A stretch of 64,000 bases of DNA. Source: Primula veris (lineage: Eukaryota > Streptophyta > Magnoliopsida > Ericales > Primulaceae). The stretch's first letter is position 1; each line of letters opens with the position of its first letter. Location of the stretch: positions 16,031,566-16,095,565 of the forward strand of contig OY821743.1 in the NCBI GenBank assembly GCA_963682055.1, read 5' to 3'. A program made the position numbers and the translations under genes. The notes under the pieces were generated by a model. That model saw only the letters and a list, made by a program, of their open reading frames with translations. It made no database searches and was not told where the DNA came from. Positions 36,901 through 51,900 of this stretch are shown piece by piece.

Positions 36901-39900
36901 AGATTTATTGTCATCTTTTCCGCTATCTTGTTTAGATTGCTTTGGAAGAGATCCTGTAGGCAATGGCCGTTTTACTGGAGCTTTTACCTTTGATATCGAA
37001 AATACATAAAATCATCAGAAAACTCCCCAAGTTCAAAAAACCAATTGACACAGAAAAAATAGGCCCAAACATTTATATCTTCAATATGTAAATGAGCAAG
37101 AGGAAAAAAAACACTAATTAGGTATGCTATATAGACACAACTTTTCTAGATCATTATTCCCTGAAATAATTCCAATTCACACACGATTATAGGGCATGTA
37201 TCATTCCCAGTTTATATAAATTGGACAGGGAGAATTTGCCTATAGCCTTTTCAGAAAATTTGACAAATAATTTTTTTACCAACTTAGATATGCAAAAGCA
37301 TTAACTATAGGTTTCTGCTTCAGCCTGAATAAAGTAAAAAATCAGATATACGTATGTATATATATATATATGCACACACACACACACACACACACGCACG
37401 CACACACACATATATATACTCCAATTCAGTTATTTGAAATAAAATACTATAGGGTAAGGGTTTTTTACTTGTTCAATTAGTGATGTATCCTTCCTTATTT
37501 AGGTTTTCTTTTGAAAATGTTGGATTTATGAGCTGTAGTCCAACTTTATTCTTCATCCTAATAAGCAAGGAATGATATCAATTAACAACTACAAATAATG
37601 CTAAAGAAACCAAAAGGAGAAAAAGGAAGAATCCAGCATTTTCAGAGTCTCCAAATCACTTTCACTATGAAATCTATACCAACCCAAGTGGAAATTATTT
37701 ATATAAGAAGTTGAATATTTACCTCAGATTCTGCGGATGCCCTTGGACCCACTTTTGAGGCATTCTCGTCTACTGTCCTGCTAGAAAGTTCATCTACCGG
37801 TTTTTGATTTTCAGATAATTTTGTCGTTCCATTTATGGTAGCTTTAATCTTCACTTGACCAGGATCAGACTTTAAAGAAGCATTTTCTGTTTTTTCCAAT
37901 TTCCCATCTACAGGTTTTGTTCGTAATGTTTGGTCCTTACCAACAATTCCATTTTCAGAATTTTGGTTCCCTGTGGAAACAGCATTCCTTTCAAGGTTAA
38001 CGACTTAACTCTGAGATACACCAAAGATTTACTAATATTTCTAGACAAACTCATTATCAGATTTTGATTTTGTCCACGGTTACACCAATAATAAGTACAG
38101 TAAAAGGAAGCAATTCGTACTCCAACTTAATGTTTTTTGCTGTACACTAAAGAGAAAAAAAAAAGTTGATAAAATAATAAATTTTCATAGGACAGTTGTA
38201 CAAAATTGGGGAAACAAACCAATACATTGGTGAATAAAATTTTGGTTTTCTTATAAGTTCTTACCTTTGATACAGCGTTAAGAATGTAAAGTTTAAAAGG
38301 TTCAAGTACAAAACTACAATCATGTGATACGCTACTGTACAAATTTGTAACACAGGTATCAGAAAATGTCCTACAGAAGAAACCAATTACCAGTTGAATT
38401 TTTTGAAACGACTGTTGGGGTAGACTTCAATTCAACATGGCCCATGCCGAATTCCTCATCAGAAACCCACGATGGCTGAAATTATCAAGAAAAAAAGACA
38501 TTTTTAATGCTTTCTAATACTATTGAGGTACTACTGCAGAAAAAGAACATGGAGGGTTTAATTATCGATTTAGTTTTATTTAGCTTTCTTACTAGTGTCT
38601 ATATACTTTTTTTTGTGAATTTATAGATTTAAACAGTAGTAATTGTTAGGAGATAAAGGGTGTACTTATGGAGAGTAACCTTTTCGAATTAAAGGGTGTA
38701 AAGAGTAAGACATATGTGTCTTTCATGTCGTTTCTTAGCCTTCTAAATCAGCCCATGTGTGTAACGTAACTGAACTTAAATTTTAAATTGAAACGTACAG
38801 ATTTTTTCCGAAATTTTGATTCATCTCTCTCGTTTGTCTTTTATATGGTTCTGCATTGGGTACATTTTTGTACATTTTGCAACTGACAATGGATAAGATA
38901 GAACAAGCAATAAATTCAAGGCCACTTTTCGTTTAACTTAATTTCTTCCAACCATAAAGGGAGGCAACCCAAGCTAGTGGGTAATCTGTTTTACATGATA
39001 TTGTTCCTCTCTCTTACATCATCATACACTCTTGAATGGTTAATTTTTTTTGGTGAAACTAAAGAAATATCTTAGACAGAACAAGCACAGGGCGGACATT
39101 AACTTTACAACTTACAAGTGAGTGCCTAGTGCAATAGAAAGATACTGGTTATAATAGATTCTGTCCCTTAAATGGATTAAGTCGAACATGTATACTCGTC
39201 TGGCTAATAACATATATACTCGTCTGGTTAATGTCTTACCTTCCTAGAAGCCAAAGCTGCAGCAACACATGTGGCCAACACCTTGAGATCCTCTCTCTCA
39301 TCACCTTTTATTTTAGCAACCTGTGACGGATGAGGAAGGGAGAGACAACAGCAAAAAGTTAAATTCATTTTTTTTTAAAAGATAAGCAATTGTTATTGAA
39401 TACAAGTGACGTAAATTTTTTACCCTTTTTTCAAGATTAATCCCAGTCTTTCTAGTAACAGGAAAAACACCAGAAATTTTTGTTAATACTATTAAAGCAT
39501 TTCGAATTTCCATATACTCTGTTGATTCCAAGCATTGAATCAGCAACCTTGTAATCCGTCCACTCCATTTCCAGTGTACCTTTGAGGAAAAAAAAGGTGA
39601 AAAGGAAAAGAGAATTGGAGAATAAGAATTTTAAACAAATCACCTAGAAAGACAGATTTTAGAAGTATATCTCGTGTCAAAACAACAAGCAGCATAACAT
39701 ATAAATCAAGAAGTAGTAATGGCCTAACGGGCACCAAATATCGAGTAGTAGTAATTGCCTAATGGGCGCAAAATATCAACAAACTGCAATCTAACACACA
39801 ATATAAATGGACAGTGCACTTGTGACAATACTTTGGAATCTTCCCAAAATGCAGATAAGTGAATGGAAAAAACAACCAACAAACACTCAAACCCCATTAA

Positions 39901-42900
39901 CTAGAAACAGCATATTCATCGCAGAAGTTAAAAATCTGTAACAATGAGACTAGTTTTTCTAGGGAGAAAAACCAAGGGAAGTTATACAAGCAAGAAAAGA
40001 CACAATTTCCGACAGACCAAAACAAATAGCCTCTCTAAAAACTTTATACATCTCTCCATCCATAATTACTCTGTAGATATTACTAGAGGTATTTCGAAAA
40101 CACATCTAAGTCTCCTAAAATAAATCATACAATTTAGGGTCTATAAAGGAACACACTGACAGTGATGGAGACATGGGGATAAGGAAGATGGAAATAATTT
40201 ATAGTACTTTATAAGTAACGGTGTACTCAAACTAAAAAAAAATTGATGGAAAGCATCACGCAGAAAGGGTGTTATAGATACATGACATTATATACGCCTT
40301 ACAAGAACTCACCCTCACAAACTGACCATAACTAACGCGCTGGCTGTTTGGATCACGGTAATAGACAGCAAATCCCGGCATATTACCACAATCACGTTCA
40401 TATATGGATTCCTTGCTCTGCAAAGTGAAAAAAAAAAAAACATGCCCGCAATTATTAAATAGGGAACTATAAATATACATATGTTTGTTTGTGTGTGCGT
40501 AACTTTTTGTGCATGGTATGAATCACAACCCATGTTGTAGCATCAGATTAAATAAGAGAAAGAAATGGGTGAATTACAGCAATGGTCTGCATACTTAGTG
40601 GGGAAATTCAGTTTGGTCCCTGTAGTTTCATTGATGTCCCCATACTTCAAATTACAACAATACTGCTCCCGTCTCCCGATAGTTTAAGTAAGTACACTGG
40701 GGGTTCCTACCCTTGGGTACCGATAATGTTATTCCTAATGTATGGAAACATTGTAAATTGACATCTCATCAAAATTATGGAGACCATTGATGTACTTCAC
40801 CCGAAAGAAATAGATTCTTCAGTACGAGATACAGTCTATAACACCATCTCACATCGTTGCAACCCTAAATTGTGCATATTATTTGTTCATAGAGCATTTT
40901 CAGTGAAGGGGAAAAAAGTTATATATAAGAAAAGAAACAATGGTCATTACCTTCCAGAAATAAGCCATCTTTAGCGTCTCATATAAGAACTTTCCAAGCC
41001 TACCCGCTTCATACTCAGTGCAACAACATATCATAGGTTGTAACGTTTTGCATATAAGAACGTCAATATGATTAACTGTGTTGAAAAAAGGAGTCCCCAG
41101 CGAATGAAGGGTATGCACAAACATTGCACAATACATTGAATCTGGCATACTAAATGTACATCGTGGGAAGATACATCTTTGTAAAAATTCCATATTTATC
41201 TTCAATGTATCTGGGCAGGAACTCAACCACCTGCAATATAGGATACCGACCCGTAATTTACATATCTGACTTAGATTTTGGAAATTAAATAAAAAACTGC
41301 TTAGATAGAAAGAAAAATTATGCTTCACAAAAAATAGATCATTGGATACCAAACTCAAATAAAAATGATTCCCAGCCTCACTCAAAATTCTTCTACCTAA
41401 ATATCATTTTTAACACAACAATACTTATATTCATACCAATCTAAAAAAAAACATATTTAAAACCTTAAAAGATACCGCTTATAAATAAAAGACACAATCA
41501 TTAGAAAGGACACAACTTATAATCCTAAAATAAAAAGACACAACTACCGGCACTAAACTCAGCCGCAAATAACTGCCACATTAAATATTAAAATAAAAAA
41601 AGAGGGGATCACCTGTCTTTCTCTCTAGCGAGTCGTCTATGAACAGATGCAACATGCTTTTCATGCGTATGTAAATCGTTAGTAAGACGATCCAACGATT
41701 CTTGTATTCTTTCTTTTTCTTTCTTTCTTTTCATAATGGCAGAGCTAGAATTATCTGAGAGCTCCTCTAAAGATCTCAGAGCAGCATTTTGCTTAGCAAT
41801 TTCAGATTCGTAACGGGTTTTAGGAACATAGAGATCATAAAGTGTAAGTCCCCAAAAAGTGACATATAACTCAGGAGAAAGGCTGTTCCATGATTTCTCA
41901 GGCAACATAGATCGAACAGCATTAAGAAGATCCGACCACCTGCTTATATACAACGTATTATCAATCGATCCTATCTTAATGTTTTGAATACAGATTTTGG
42001 GATAACAAGGACATTAGGTAGTAGATAGAAAACTCAACAAATCGAAATAACAACCCTTATGTCTTGGAAAATACAGTATGAGACGGAAACTAAAAAAACG
42101 TAACTTTTGTACACCAACCTATCAACTTTTAACATTTACCTATACCATACTAATAAGTTAATTAAACACCAGTCTAGTAAAATATCAAACTATCACACCA
42201 TTCAAAATTTAGACACTAATATAAATAGAATCGAACAACTGATACATAAAAGTATCAACACTTGCGAGTATTTAAAGATTCAAATTCCATCATTGACATA
42301 CTAAGTCCGATATGCATAATGGTTTAAGTACATCAATGTAACAAACATCTAGTACCTAATTGTTTGATTTTGCATAAATTGATGCCTAGACTACAAAACT
42401 GAATAGTTTGGCCAACAAGTTGTTAAAAGCCGATAGTTTGGTGTACAAAAGTGATGTTTTCCCTAAACTAAAATATACAGGGCAACTCCGCCCAACAAGG
42501 AAAAGAAAAAGTCTAATTAGTTTTAATTTATGATTTTCGTCAGCTTTTTTTATTTTGTCAAATAAAAAATGCTCTTTAGGCAACAAGACCTAAAAACAAC
42601 AATAAACTCATAATGGCAAACTTATATAAAATGCTCACACTAAGCTGAAGGTCTTACTGAAATGCAAGTTAAAAACCAAAAATAACCGGAAAAACTTACA
42701 TTATGGGTTTTCTAGATGGACTAAGATCAAGAAGTAATTCATTGGTCGACTCTGTATCTGCTATGTAGGGCTTTTGAGCTTCAGAAGTGTCCAAAGGCCA
42801 AAAAACAACAGAATTGCACTGACTCTTGAAAAGCCTCATTATACGACGATAAATTAAAAAAACCACCTGTGTTCGAGAAGAAGAATATAAATGTAAGTGT

Positions 42901-45900
42901 GATGGATTCTATCTATTCATCAAGTAAAAGATAAAAACACATGTACGACGGACATTTTGCAAAAAACCAATGTATTCTGATATTGCAATACACCCCGTGA
43001 ACTATCTAAGTTTGGCAATTAAAGCATGTGTCAAATTCAAAGTGGCATTACTTCGTATTGTCGGTCCAGTTTGGACAGTTTTCTTTTAATACATGTACTT
43101 TGTCAATATATACAGATAAAATAGCGATTTATTGAAAAAACTGCCTTACCATAGATTTATTAAAGAAAAGGATTCTATTAATGCGGAAAACTAATTTTTA
43201 AAGATGAACTTTGGTGTCAAAGCATATTCGGTTGCTTGTGCACACATATAAACAAAATACGTAGAAGATCCAAAATAGAACATCAAGAGCAAAGTTACGC
43301 CACTTCAGGATTGAACATGGAATTCAATCAAAAAACTTAGAAATTACAAGGGGTTAATAGAAAGTATGGAAAGTGCATGAGGTTTAATTAGAGCAAAGTT
43401 ACGCCACTTCAGGATTGAACATGGGATTCAATCAAAAAACTTAGAAATTACAAGGGGTTAATAGAAAGTATGGAAAGTGCATGGGGTTTAATTACAAATC
43501 AGACATACATAGGGTTCATCTCCATTTTACCAAAGTAATAGTACAAGGTAATACATTATAGCCATCGGGTATAAAAAAAAGCGCCAAGAAAAAAGACCTC
43601 GGGATCTAAATGGTAAAGGCGGAAAAGATCATCAAGAGAGGGGATTAGTTGCGCATATGCTGTTGTTGGCGTTACGGCACCGTAGAGAAAATCAACATAT
43701 TGAAGAAGGGTTCCATGACATCTATCAAATTGCTCACTGACCATCTTAATATAAGGGGCATCGGCATTTGAAACTATCCTGTAAATTAAATCATTAATAA
43801 ATTTAATTTAACATCCATGTATGATGATACATGGTAAACAATTGCTAACAAAGAAATCAAATCCAGCTCCGTCGAAGCACGGGCTCATAAACTTGATAAA
43901 GCATATTCAATACTAATGCTCGGTAATAATGGAAAAAGTTTTTAATGCTTGTCAGTAATGAAAAGACCTCTTAGGATTTATTTCCCCCCGAGGTTGTTAG
44001 TAATGGAAAGACCACCTCCATATTTCTTAATAAAAGATGTATAGCTGATCAAGTTGGATCCACGTAACATGGACCTTTATTGTGATAGATTCACACTCCC
44101 AGGCCAAGATTTTCAATGAAATGGCCAAATTGACCCCGAAGATTGACATGAGTTTATAAGTGAATGAGATCTAATGGGATATTTGTAAACGGTCGCCTAA
44201 ATATCATCACAATTGAAGACGTTCTTTTTTATATTTCAATAGCTTCCTATGAGATCTCGTAAACTACAAGTCTAATTGGCACGGTGAATTGGACGTTGAA
44301 TCGTCACATAAAGGTCTATGAATAGCTGAATTGAAACGTTTTAGAGGGCAGTTTCTAGAAATATAGGAACAGTTGTGTGTGTATATTTATATATAATAAA
44401 TATATCCTTTTCAATATATGTAAATATATACATATATATATATACGTATCAACACTCACAAAGAACGATGCTGCGCAACAAGCAACAGTAGTGGTATGGC
44501 CAATTTTGGTTCGTCCTTCGGGAGCAATGAGTCTCTTAGCCTGTTTGTAGACTTGACCAGGGCCTGTCAGAAATTTAGGGCATTAATGTCTCAAAGATTC
44601 AATAAACCATGTGAGAAATGTAACTGGGATAAGATTACATTTGGGTAGCACTAAAGGCGAACAAAAAAACATATACTTGGGTATTTTGTGTTTGTATATC
44701 GAAAAATAAAACAATTAGTTCCAAAAGGACGATACAAAACTGCATCTGACAAAAAGGAGAGATGGGGGTTTGTCAATGAGCACTTATTGAGAGGCCTAAG
44801 CCTATACTTTATAGTATAATGCATTTATAGACAACATTTAGTATTTACTTGAACTTTATTTAAAAAACCATAACTTATTCACTTATTTATGCTCAAGGAA
44901 ATTCATAAAATAGAAGTTGAAGCAGCAGATGTGTAATGACCTGGTTTGGGACAAAAACAGAGAAAAGGAGAGGGATAGAAAAAAATAGGTAAAGGCCCTA
45001 GAGGGTCAACTTTGATCGATTGTGAACACATGGGTGTTTTCTGCAATTACTTGGAAGTTTTGGATTACAGATAGAACTCAGCCTTTTAGTATCAACAGTG
45101 TCTTTATCTGTTAGGGTTCTTATGAAGAAAATGAATCTTAACTTCTAGCTTTACTTTTATCTTTGTTTCCCTTTCATTTCTACATTTGAATTTCGAGTTT
45201 GCTTACATTTGTATCTTTGAAATAAATAGAAAATCCGTCCCAAAAATATCAGTGTTGTCATGTATTGAGTTTCATCATTTGGATACTCAAGCGAGTTCGT
45301 TACAAGATGACAGTAAGTGCTTGTTTTGTTAGAGCCTAAGCAAATATGCTGGAAAAATTCAGAGAAAAGCTAGGAGTGAAGTCCAGCTTATTTAGGCCAG
45401 AAAATAGAAAATATCATCTTTTAATTCCACCGGATATGACTCAGCTTTTAAGCAAAACAGCAAAAACCTTAGCTTATAAGCTGCAAAAACTAAGAACTCA
45501 GAGTCTGAACAGTACCTTGTTATTTCGGGTAATTCCAGATGATGTTGCCTGATATCGCAAAGCTTCACTTCCTGCCATGGAATCTAGTTGTTCCTCAGTC
45601 AAGTTTTCTGTGTATTGCACATTTGCCATTTGCTGGACAAGCTCCTACAAACACACACACAAAAGTTTCACAATTGATATACCATGAGGGCCACTTGTAA
45701 GATTCTTAGCATTTCAAAATGGTAATATATAAGATTGTTATTTTTTAATTAAAAGTGGGGATAGCCCACAAATTTCATTAATATTGAGATTGGTATTCTA
45801 ATTGTGTGATTTTGTGTAAGATTGGTATCCACATTGTGAACTATGTAAGCGTGGTGCATTACATGTTCGTTTTTTTTAGTGGTATTTTAATTATAATTTT

Positions 45901-48900
45901 TGATATGTTGGTGTACTAATTACTAAAAACTGAGATGCTGTGCAAAAGCCATACTGTCCCATATCAGATCAAAGAGTACCTGTAGCACAACAAGTTCAGT
46001 TCCATGGCCTTTCTTCAACTGATTTACAAGATACTGGAAAAGGCCTCTTAGTTCCATAGACGGGTACTTCTTGCACCTGTATAACAATTACAATAGATAG
46101 CTTCAGTGATTTCAAAAGCAAGTAATTTTTTATTATCCAGTCGTTAACTCTACTTCCATACTGCATCTGGCTCAAAGAAGCAACTTATCAACCACGAAAA
46201 GGAAGGGAATGAACACACTTTTAACATCATTCCCCATTCTTTCATACACTTAACTGCCATATACCAACTTAAGCATAAAAACCAAAGTATTCTTCACACA
46301 TAAATTGTTCGTAATCAACAAATTTCAATATACTATCATGTACTTGTATGCATATGTTACAACGACTAAGCGGAAAGCTGTCTTCTAGGCATTTCTAAGG
46401 AACAGAAGGTGACAAGAAAAGATGATAGTAGAATTTGTACGCAAGAGAAAAAAAGTCATCACAGCAGAGATAATTATGCTTACCATTCTTTTTAAGGAAT
46501 GATGATATTAAGTTGTGAAAAAAGATAAATGTCGGGGATCTTAAGAATTAGATACCCTTCCTTAAAAACACGGACTTTAACATATTGAGATTTGAATGTG
46601 ACGATGTATAGAAAAGGACAATTGAGAATTGAGTTCAAGGCTTCAAGAAAAACCTCCCATTTCATGTAAAGTGCTACCAACACCCTTGAGAGCTTAGGCC
46701 GAGTCAGGACTAATAAGAGAAATGACAGTAAATCTTCAAAAACTTCTTCCCGTAAACGACCAATAACTTTGCGAATACCCCGTTTATCACATACCAAACC
46801 TACTAGTCTCGTTAATCGGAATACCCATTGGCTTGCAGTTACAACAGTGTTTGACGAGGATAAAGAATTGGGAATATCCACAGTTAGGTTAGCAGAAAAT
46901 TCCAAATCCATCAAATGGAATATCACCAGTAAAGAAAAATTGGTAAGAAGGTGCGACTATCATTAGTCCTATTATTATCAAACTTTATATTCTTCAGCTT
47001 CAAACTCTAACCAAGTACTCTCACTTCAACACAAAAATAAATCCCAAATTTGAAGATGGCTACAATACCATATATGTCAACTTATTTCTAAAATAAGCGT
47101 GTCAACATTTGAACATGCTTATACTATGCACCACCAAATACATTTTGATGAAGACCCTTTGGATATTACTTTAGGACAAATGACTAGTAGATGAATAAAA
47201 GTGGCATAACATTTGTCAACATATATCGACCCATTTTTTTGACCCAGTAGATAACCTTTAACCAGCCATCGAAATGTTGAAACTAAATATTTGTTTTAAA
47301 GAACAAATTATTAAGCAGCGGATCATATAAACACCTAAAAACCAGGTTACACCCCCGTCTGTTTCCTACAAATCACGGTTTTAAATTAAGGGTGTCAAAA
47401 AGGTGGGAGCAAATCCTCTGCTGTTATTAAAACAACAATGTACACACTCTCAATGGAATACTGTGTTATTTCAGATACTTGGCCTAGATGAACCCGTAAG
47501 TTCCCATCACTGTCACCCCCTTTCTCTTATACTCTTTTAACTCCTCAATCCTTAACTACATCTGTATTTCCTCTTCAGTTTTCATATTCAATGAAACGGT
47601 ACCCCATAGATCAATCGCACATCATTGATTCTCCAAACGATTAGTGAAAACCCCCAAGTTGGAATGGCTATCGAGGTTCCAGAAAGAGGCAAAATGAGAA
47701 AATTACAACCTTGACATGGAATTTGGGGGTGGAGATGTGGCTTCGCGGGTATCCTTCTGGGTTTAATTGAAAGAATTAGAAAACCCCAGTAGCCTGTGCG
47801 AGGATTCGCTGATGGCGGGAGATAATTTGTGGGTAGAGGCTTAGAGATAGGAGGATGGGAAGAAAGCTAAGCTCATGTGAGCCATTGAAGTGAACATATC
47901 ACCAACATCAACTTAGATTAGTGCCCATAAATTAATTAACGGATGGCAGAAATCTGCGCCCGAGCAAGGCATGAAACAAGTGGAAGAATTTTTCGATGTA
48001 CTTCTTGCTTGACAATTATATTACCACTCTACCACTCTACCACTTCTTGACCCCATAACAAGAATAAATTTCTAAGAGCAAGTATCGTTTAGCAACCCTT
48101 GCCAATAACTTTGCATTTCTGTTTCCGAAAATGATTACCAAGAAGACGGTGGCAATACATCCGCGAAAAAGTTCACAGGGTGTCCAAAACATCCTCAGCT
48201 CCAGCCAACCAGCAGATGCTGAGGTGGATCAACAACCCGCAAACTGGGTAGAAACATCCCATAAATACTCAAAATGTATATGCAAAGAGGGTTGTGTATT
48301 TTCAAGATTTTGTTAGATTAATTTTACATGCAAGTATATTGAACTGAACATTTAACAGGATCAGAAAAATGAATGAAGGTGAACTTACTGTTGACATATA
48401 TTTAGAAATAGTTGTGACTACGTCAAGTAAATAGAAACATGCAACAGTTTGCAAGTTTTCTTCTGCATTTGCAATCAACATGGTAAAAACATGTACAGCC
48501 TAAAATCACCACCTAAGCCCTATATATTAAAGTACATTAACAAACAGAAGTCAATAACTAAATACTCCCTCCGTTCCCAATTAATTGTCCTCTACGAAAT
48601 TATGTGCAATTTTGACCGGCTTATAACATGTATCAAAATTGTAGAAATGAAAATTTTCAAAACTAAATCATATAATTTAATGTTTGAACTATATGATTAA
48701 CTTTTAAAAAATTTCATTCCGACAATTTTGATACATGTTATTGGCCGATCAAAATTGCACGTAGTTTCGTAATGGACAATTAATTAGGAACGGAGATGGT
48801 ATAATATAAATGCAGTAAGTTTGGTTTCATTATTCTTGTAGTTTAATAATATTTAAGCGTTAGAGAATGAAAAAAGTACATACAAGTGTCCCCAGAATGA

Positions 48901-51900
48901 TGCCAACGACTGAAGCCAATCCGACAAATTAAGCCCGTCATCTTTTAGCTTATCACGCCCAATTTGTGCCAAGCGCTCGATCACAACATACTCCAAAATA
49001 TCATACTCCAGCTGTACACAACCATATAAAGAGTGTATTAAAATACTAAATATTGATCAAATAAACATTCCACCAATTTAAGCCTCCACACTATAAGATG
49101 GAATTCTCTTCTTTTTATTACTAGTAGCCAGTAGGTAACGAATATCAGGACACACGCCCCAAGATTCAAACTCACAACTTCTCTTTTGAAGGAGAAAGGT
49201 ATATGTGAAAAACAAACAGCATATTGGAATGACTTTTTTCCCCAATCGCAAAGGTTTATGAACAGATTTTCTTATATAAATATATTTTCTTCAAGGTTCC
49301 GAATAACCGGTCTTGACCACAATCCAGAACATCCCAGAGGTCTATCCTCTCAATTACATTTTATTATCTAGAAAAATGCATTACATCCATAGAATGCAGA
49401 CAAAGGATCGTGTTCCCTACATCAATGTATTTTTATTAAGTAAAACAGCACCAGACTAAAATTTATCGACAAAAGAAGGAAAAAAACGAAGAAAACTAAT
49501 CCTAGTGCTAGAAAAACACCTGTGTCAAATACTTGAATGCATCCACGACAGGCGCAATCATATCTCTGTATGCCTCTATCTGTAAATCAGACAACTGCAA
49601 CACTTCAGTAATCTCGAATAAAATCCGAAAAGAACAAAAATAACAAAATATCACATCGATACAATTAAATACCTGATGGACAATTGTACGGAGAACGGTC
49701 ATAGGATTAGCATGAGCAAGCTTTGCAACCATACGACCCAATTGCTTCAGATTCTCTTTAGCAAGCCTTTTCAATATCCTTCTCGTGTCCAACTGAAAAC
49801 AAGCATATCAATTTAAATCCTTCACAAGCAAGATAAGAAGCAGTGACAGAAAACATTAAAGATGCATAATAATCACCTTTGCGGTTTGCCTTGCAACTAA
49901 AACCATTGGCATTTTTTCATCATCTTTCTCCCATTCACCATACAGACGGTAGCGTGCCTAAAAAAACGGAAATTAAGTGAGAAATTTTTGGTGTGCATCG
50001 ACTATATTTTATGTTGCACAGATTTGGGTCGGGTATCATATCCGATACGATACGGATACGCCGGTTCGATTTTTTTCGAAAATTTAGGATACGATGCGGC
50101 TAGGATACTTAAATTGTTTTTATATTAGATATTTTTTTATAAATGCAAAGACTTACATAACATATCAAAAATATAAATGCAAAAAAAAAAAAAAAAAGTC
50201 AAATTAATGCTTTACTCATGTGTTGAGTTGGAGGTCATGAAACAGACTCTTGACCGAGCCTTTTAAGTAGTCGCATTCAACTAATTTCTATTTTCTTCAA
50301 CTTTATATCAAACATATCTAAAAATTGACTTTTTAATCACTTTTTATATTGTTAAACCATAATCAGACCCATCATAATTATAAATTATAAACTATAAAAA
50401 ATCAAATATGGCCCAACGTATCGGATACCCATATTGATGACGTATCAGTGCCATATCCGTATCAAAGATGTAAACAATACTCTAAATCATGTATCAGATA
50501 CTATCCCCCACAAGGCATATACGTGTATCCAATACTGAAAAAAACGTGCCAATAGACTAAATTTCAACCATAAAGAAAAATAAGAGGAAATATCACTTTC
50601 CTACATCAAAATATCACTACTTGTATTGTTAGTACATCACTACATCATATTATTAAGTTCCACAATTTAGACACCCATCTATCACAATCGAAAATTCGTA
50701 CAAATCGCCCCAGAAAAATTCACAGTTTGGATACCGATCTATATAAAATTGAACAATCATGCACCTATCTATCAAAAATCATGAGTACATTATTTTTTGA
50801 GATTTAACTTTGGTGTTAGTAATTATTTGATTTGTTTTGACTTTTGATTGGTGTTCAGTACACTATCATGATCAAACAATCAGTACATTATAACTAATAG
50901 CTAAAAGGAAACTCGCCAAAGAAATAATTCTTCTATTATGTATAAGTTGGTGCCTAAATTGTGAAAATTAAAAGTTTGTTGAGATAATTATTCGGATTCA
51001 ATAAGTTGGTGTTTAAGAGGAATTTCTTATTTTTCTTCCCGAAATTAGGTATCGAACACAAACCTCGTATGGAAGAAGGCTCAAAACTTCCCAAATCTCA
51101 TTTCCAACAGCGGGATTAGCGGGAACTAATTGTAGAGAGGGAAGTAAACACGTGCCCAGAGCTTCTTCAACACGAAGACGGGTCTCTTTTAAATGCAGAC
51201 GAGGATTTCGGTTTTTAATGTCATGAGAATCAAAATCAAAAGCTCCGTGACCAGCATTCACAAGCTCAAGTGCTGACAATAAATAGCCTTTTAGACCCTT
51301 GCAAACCTGCTTATTGAGAATGCACGAGATGTGTTCAGATATGAGGCCTGTGAAACAGCTATGGCCCCCATACTTCGGGGAGAAGTCTTAGTTTGGTCCC
51401 CCTAGTTTCAAATTCAACACTATTGGTCATCAAAGTTTGATAAGCTACACTGGTGGCCGATGCGGTCTCAATAGTTTCAATTAAAACAGAACTGGTCACC
51501 TAAAATGTCAGTACATCAGTCTAATGGTCCCTTTCAACTGTAACCAATAGTGTTATACATGGGACCACTTCGTAACTAATTTAATATGTAGGGATTAATT
51601 TTGTAACTTACTCAAACTATTGGGACCAAAAAAAATTCAATTAAAACCAGGGGGAGCAAATAAAAATTCTATTTAAGTATAGGGGAAATTAATTTTGTAA
51701 TTGAAACAAAACAATGGGAATCAATTTGAAACTTGACCCACAGAATACGGAATTGTTGTAGTTCAACCTAAATTAAATACAGTATGCATCAGAAGTGATT
51801 ATAATTTCATAGAATTGTAATTGACCTTCTGCAGTAACAGTGTATCGCGATAAAGGTACGGACCAGCACAAGAAACCATTTCGAAAATCTCTTTTGGAAG

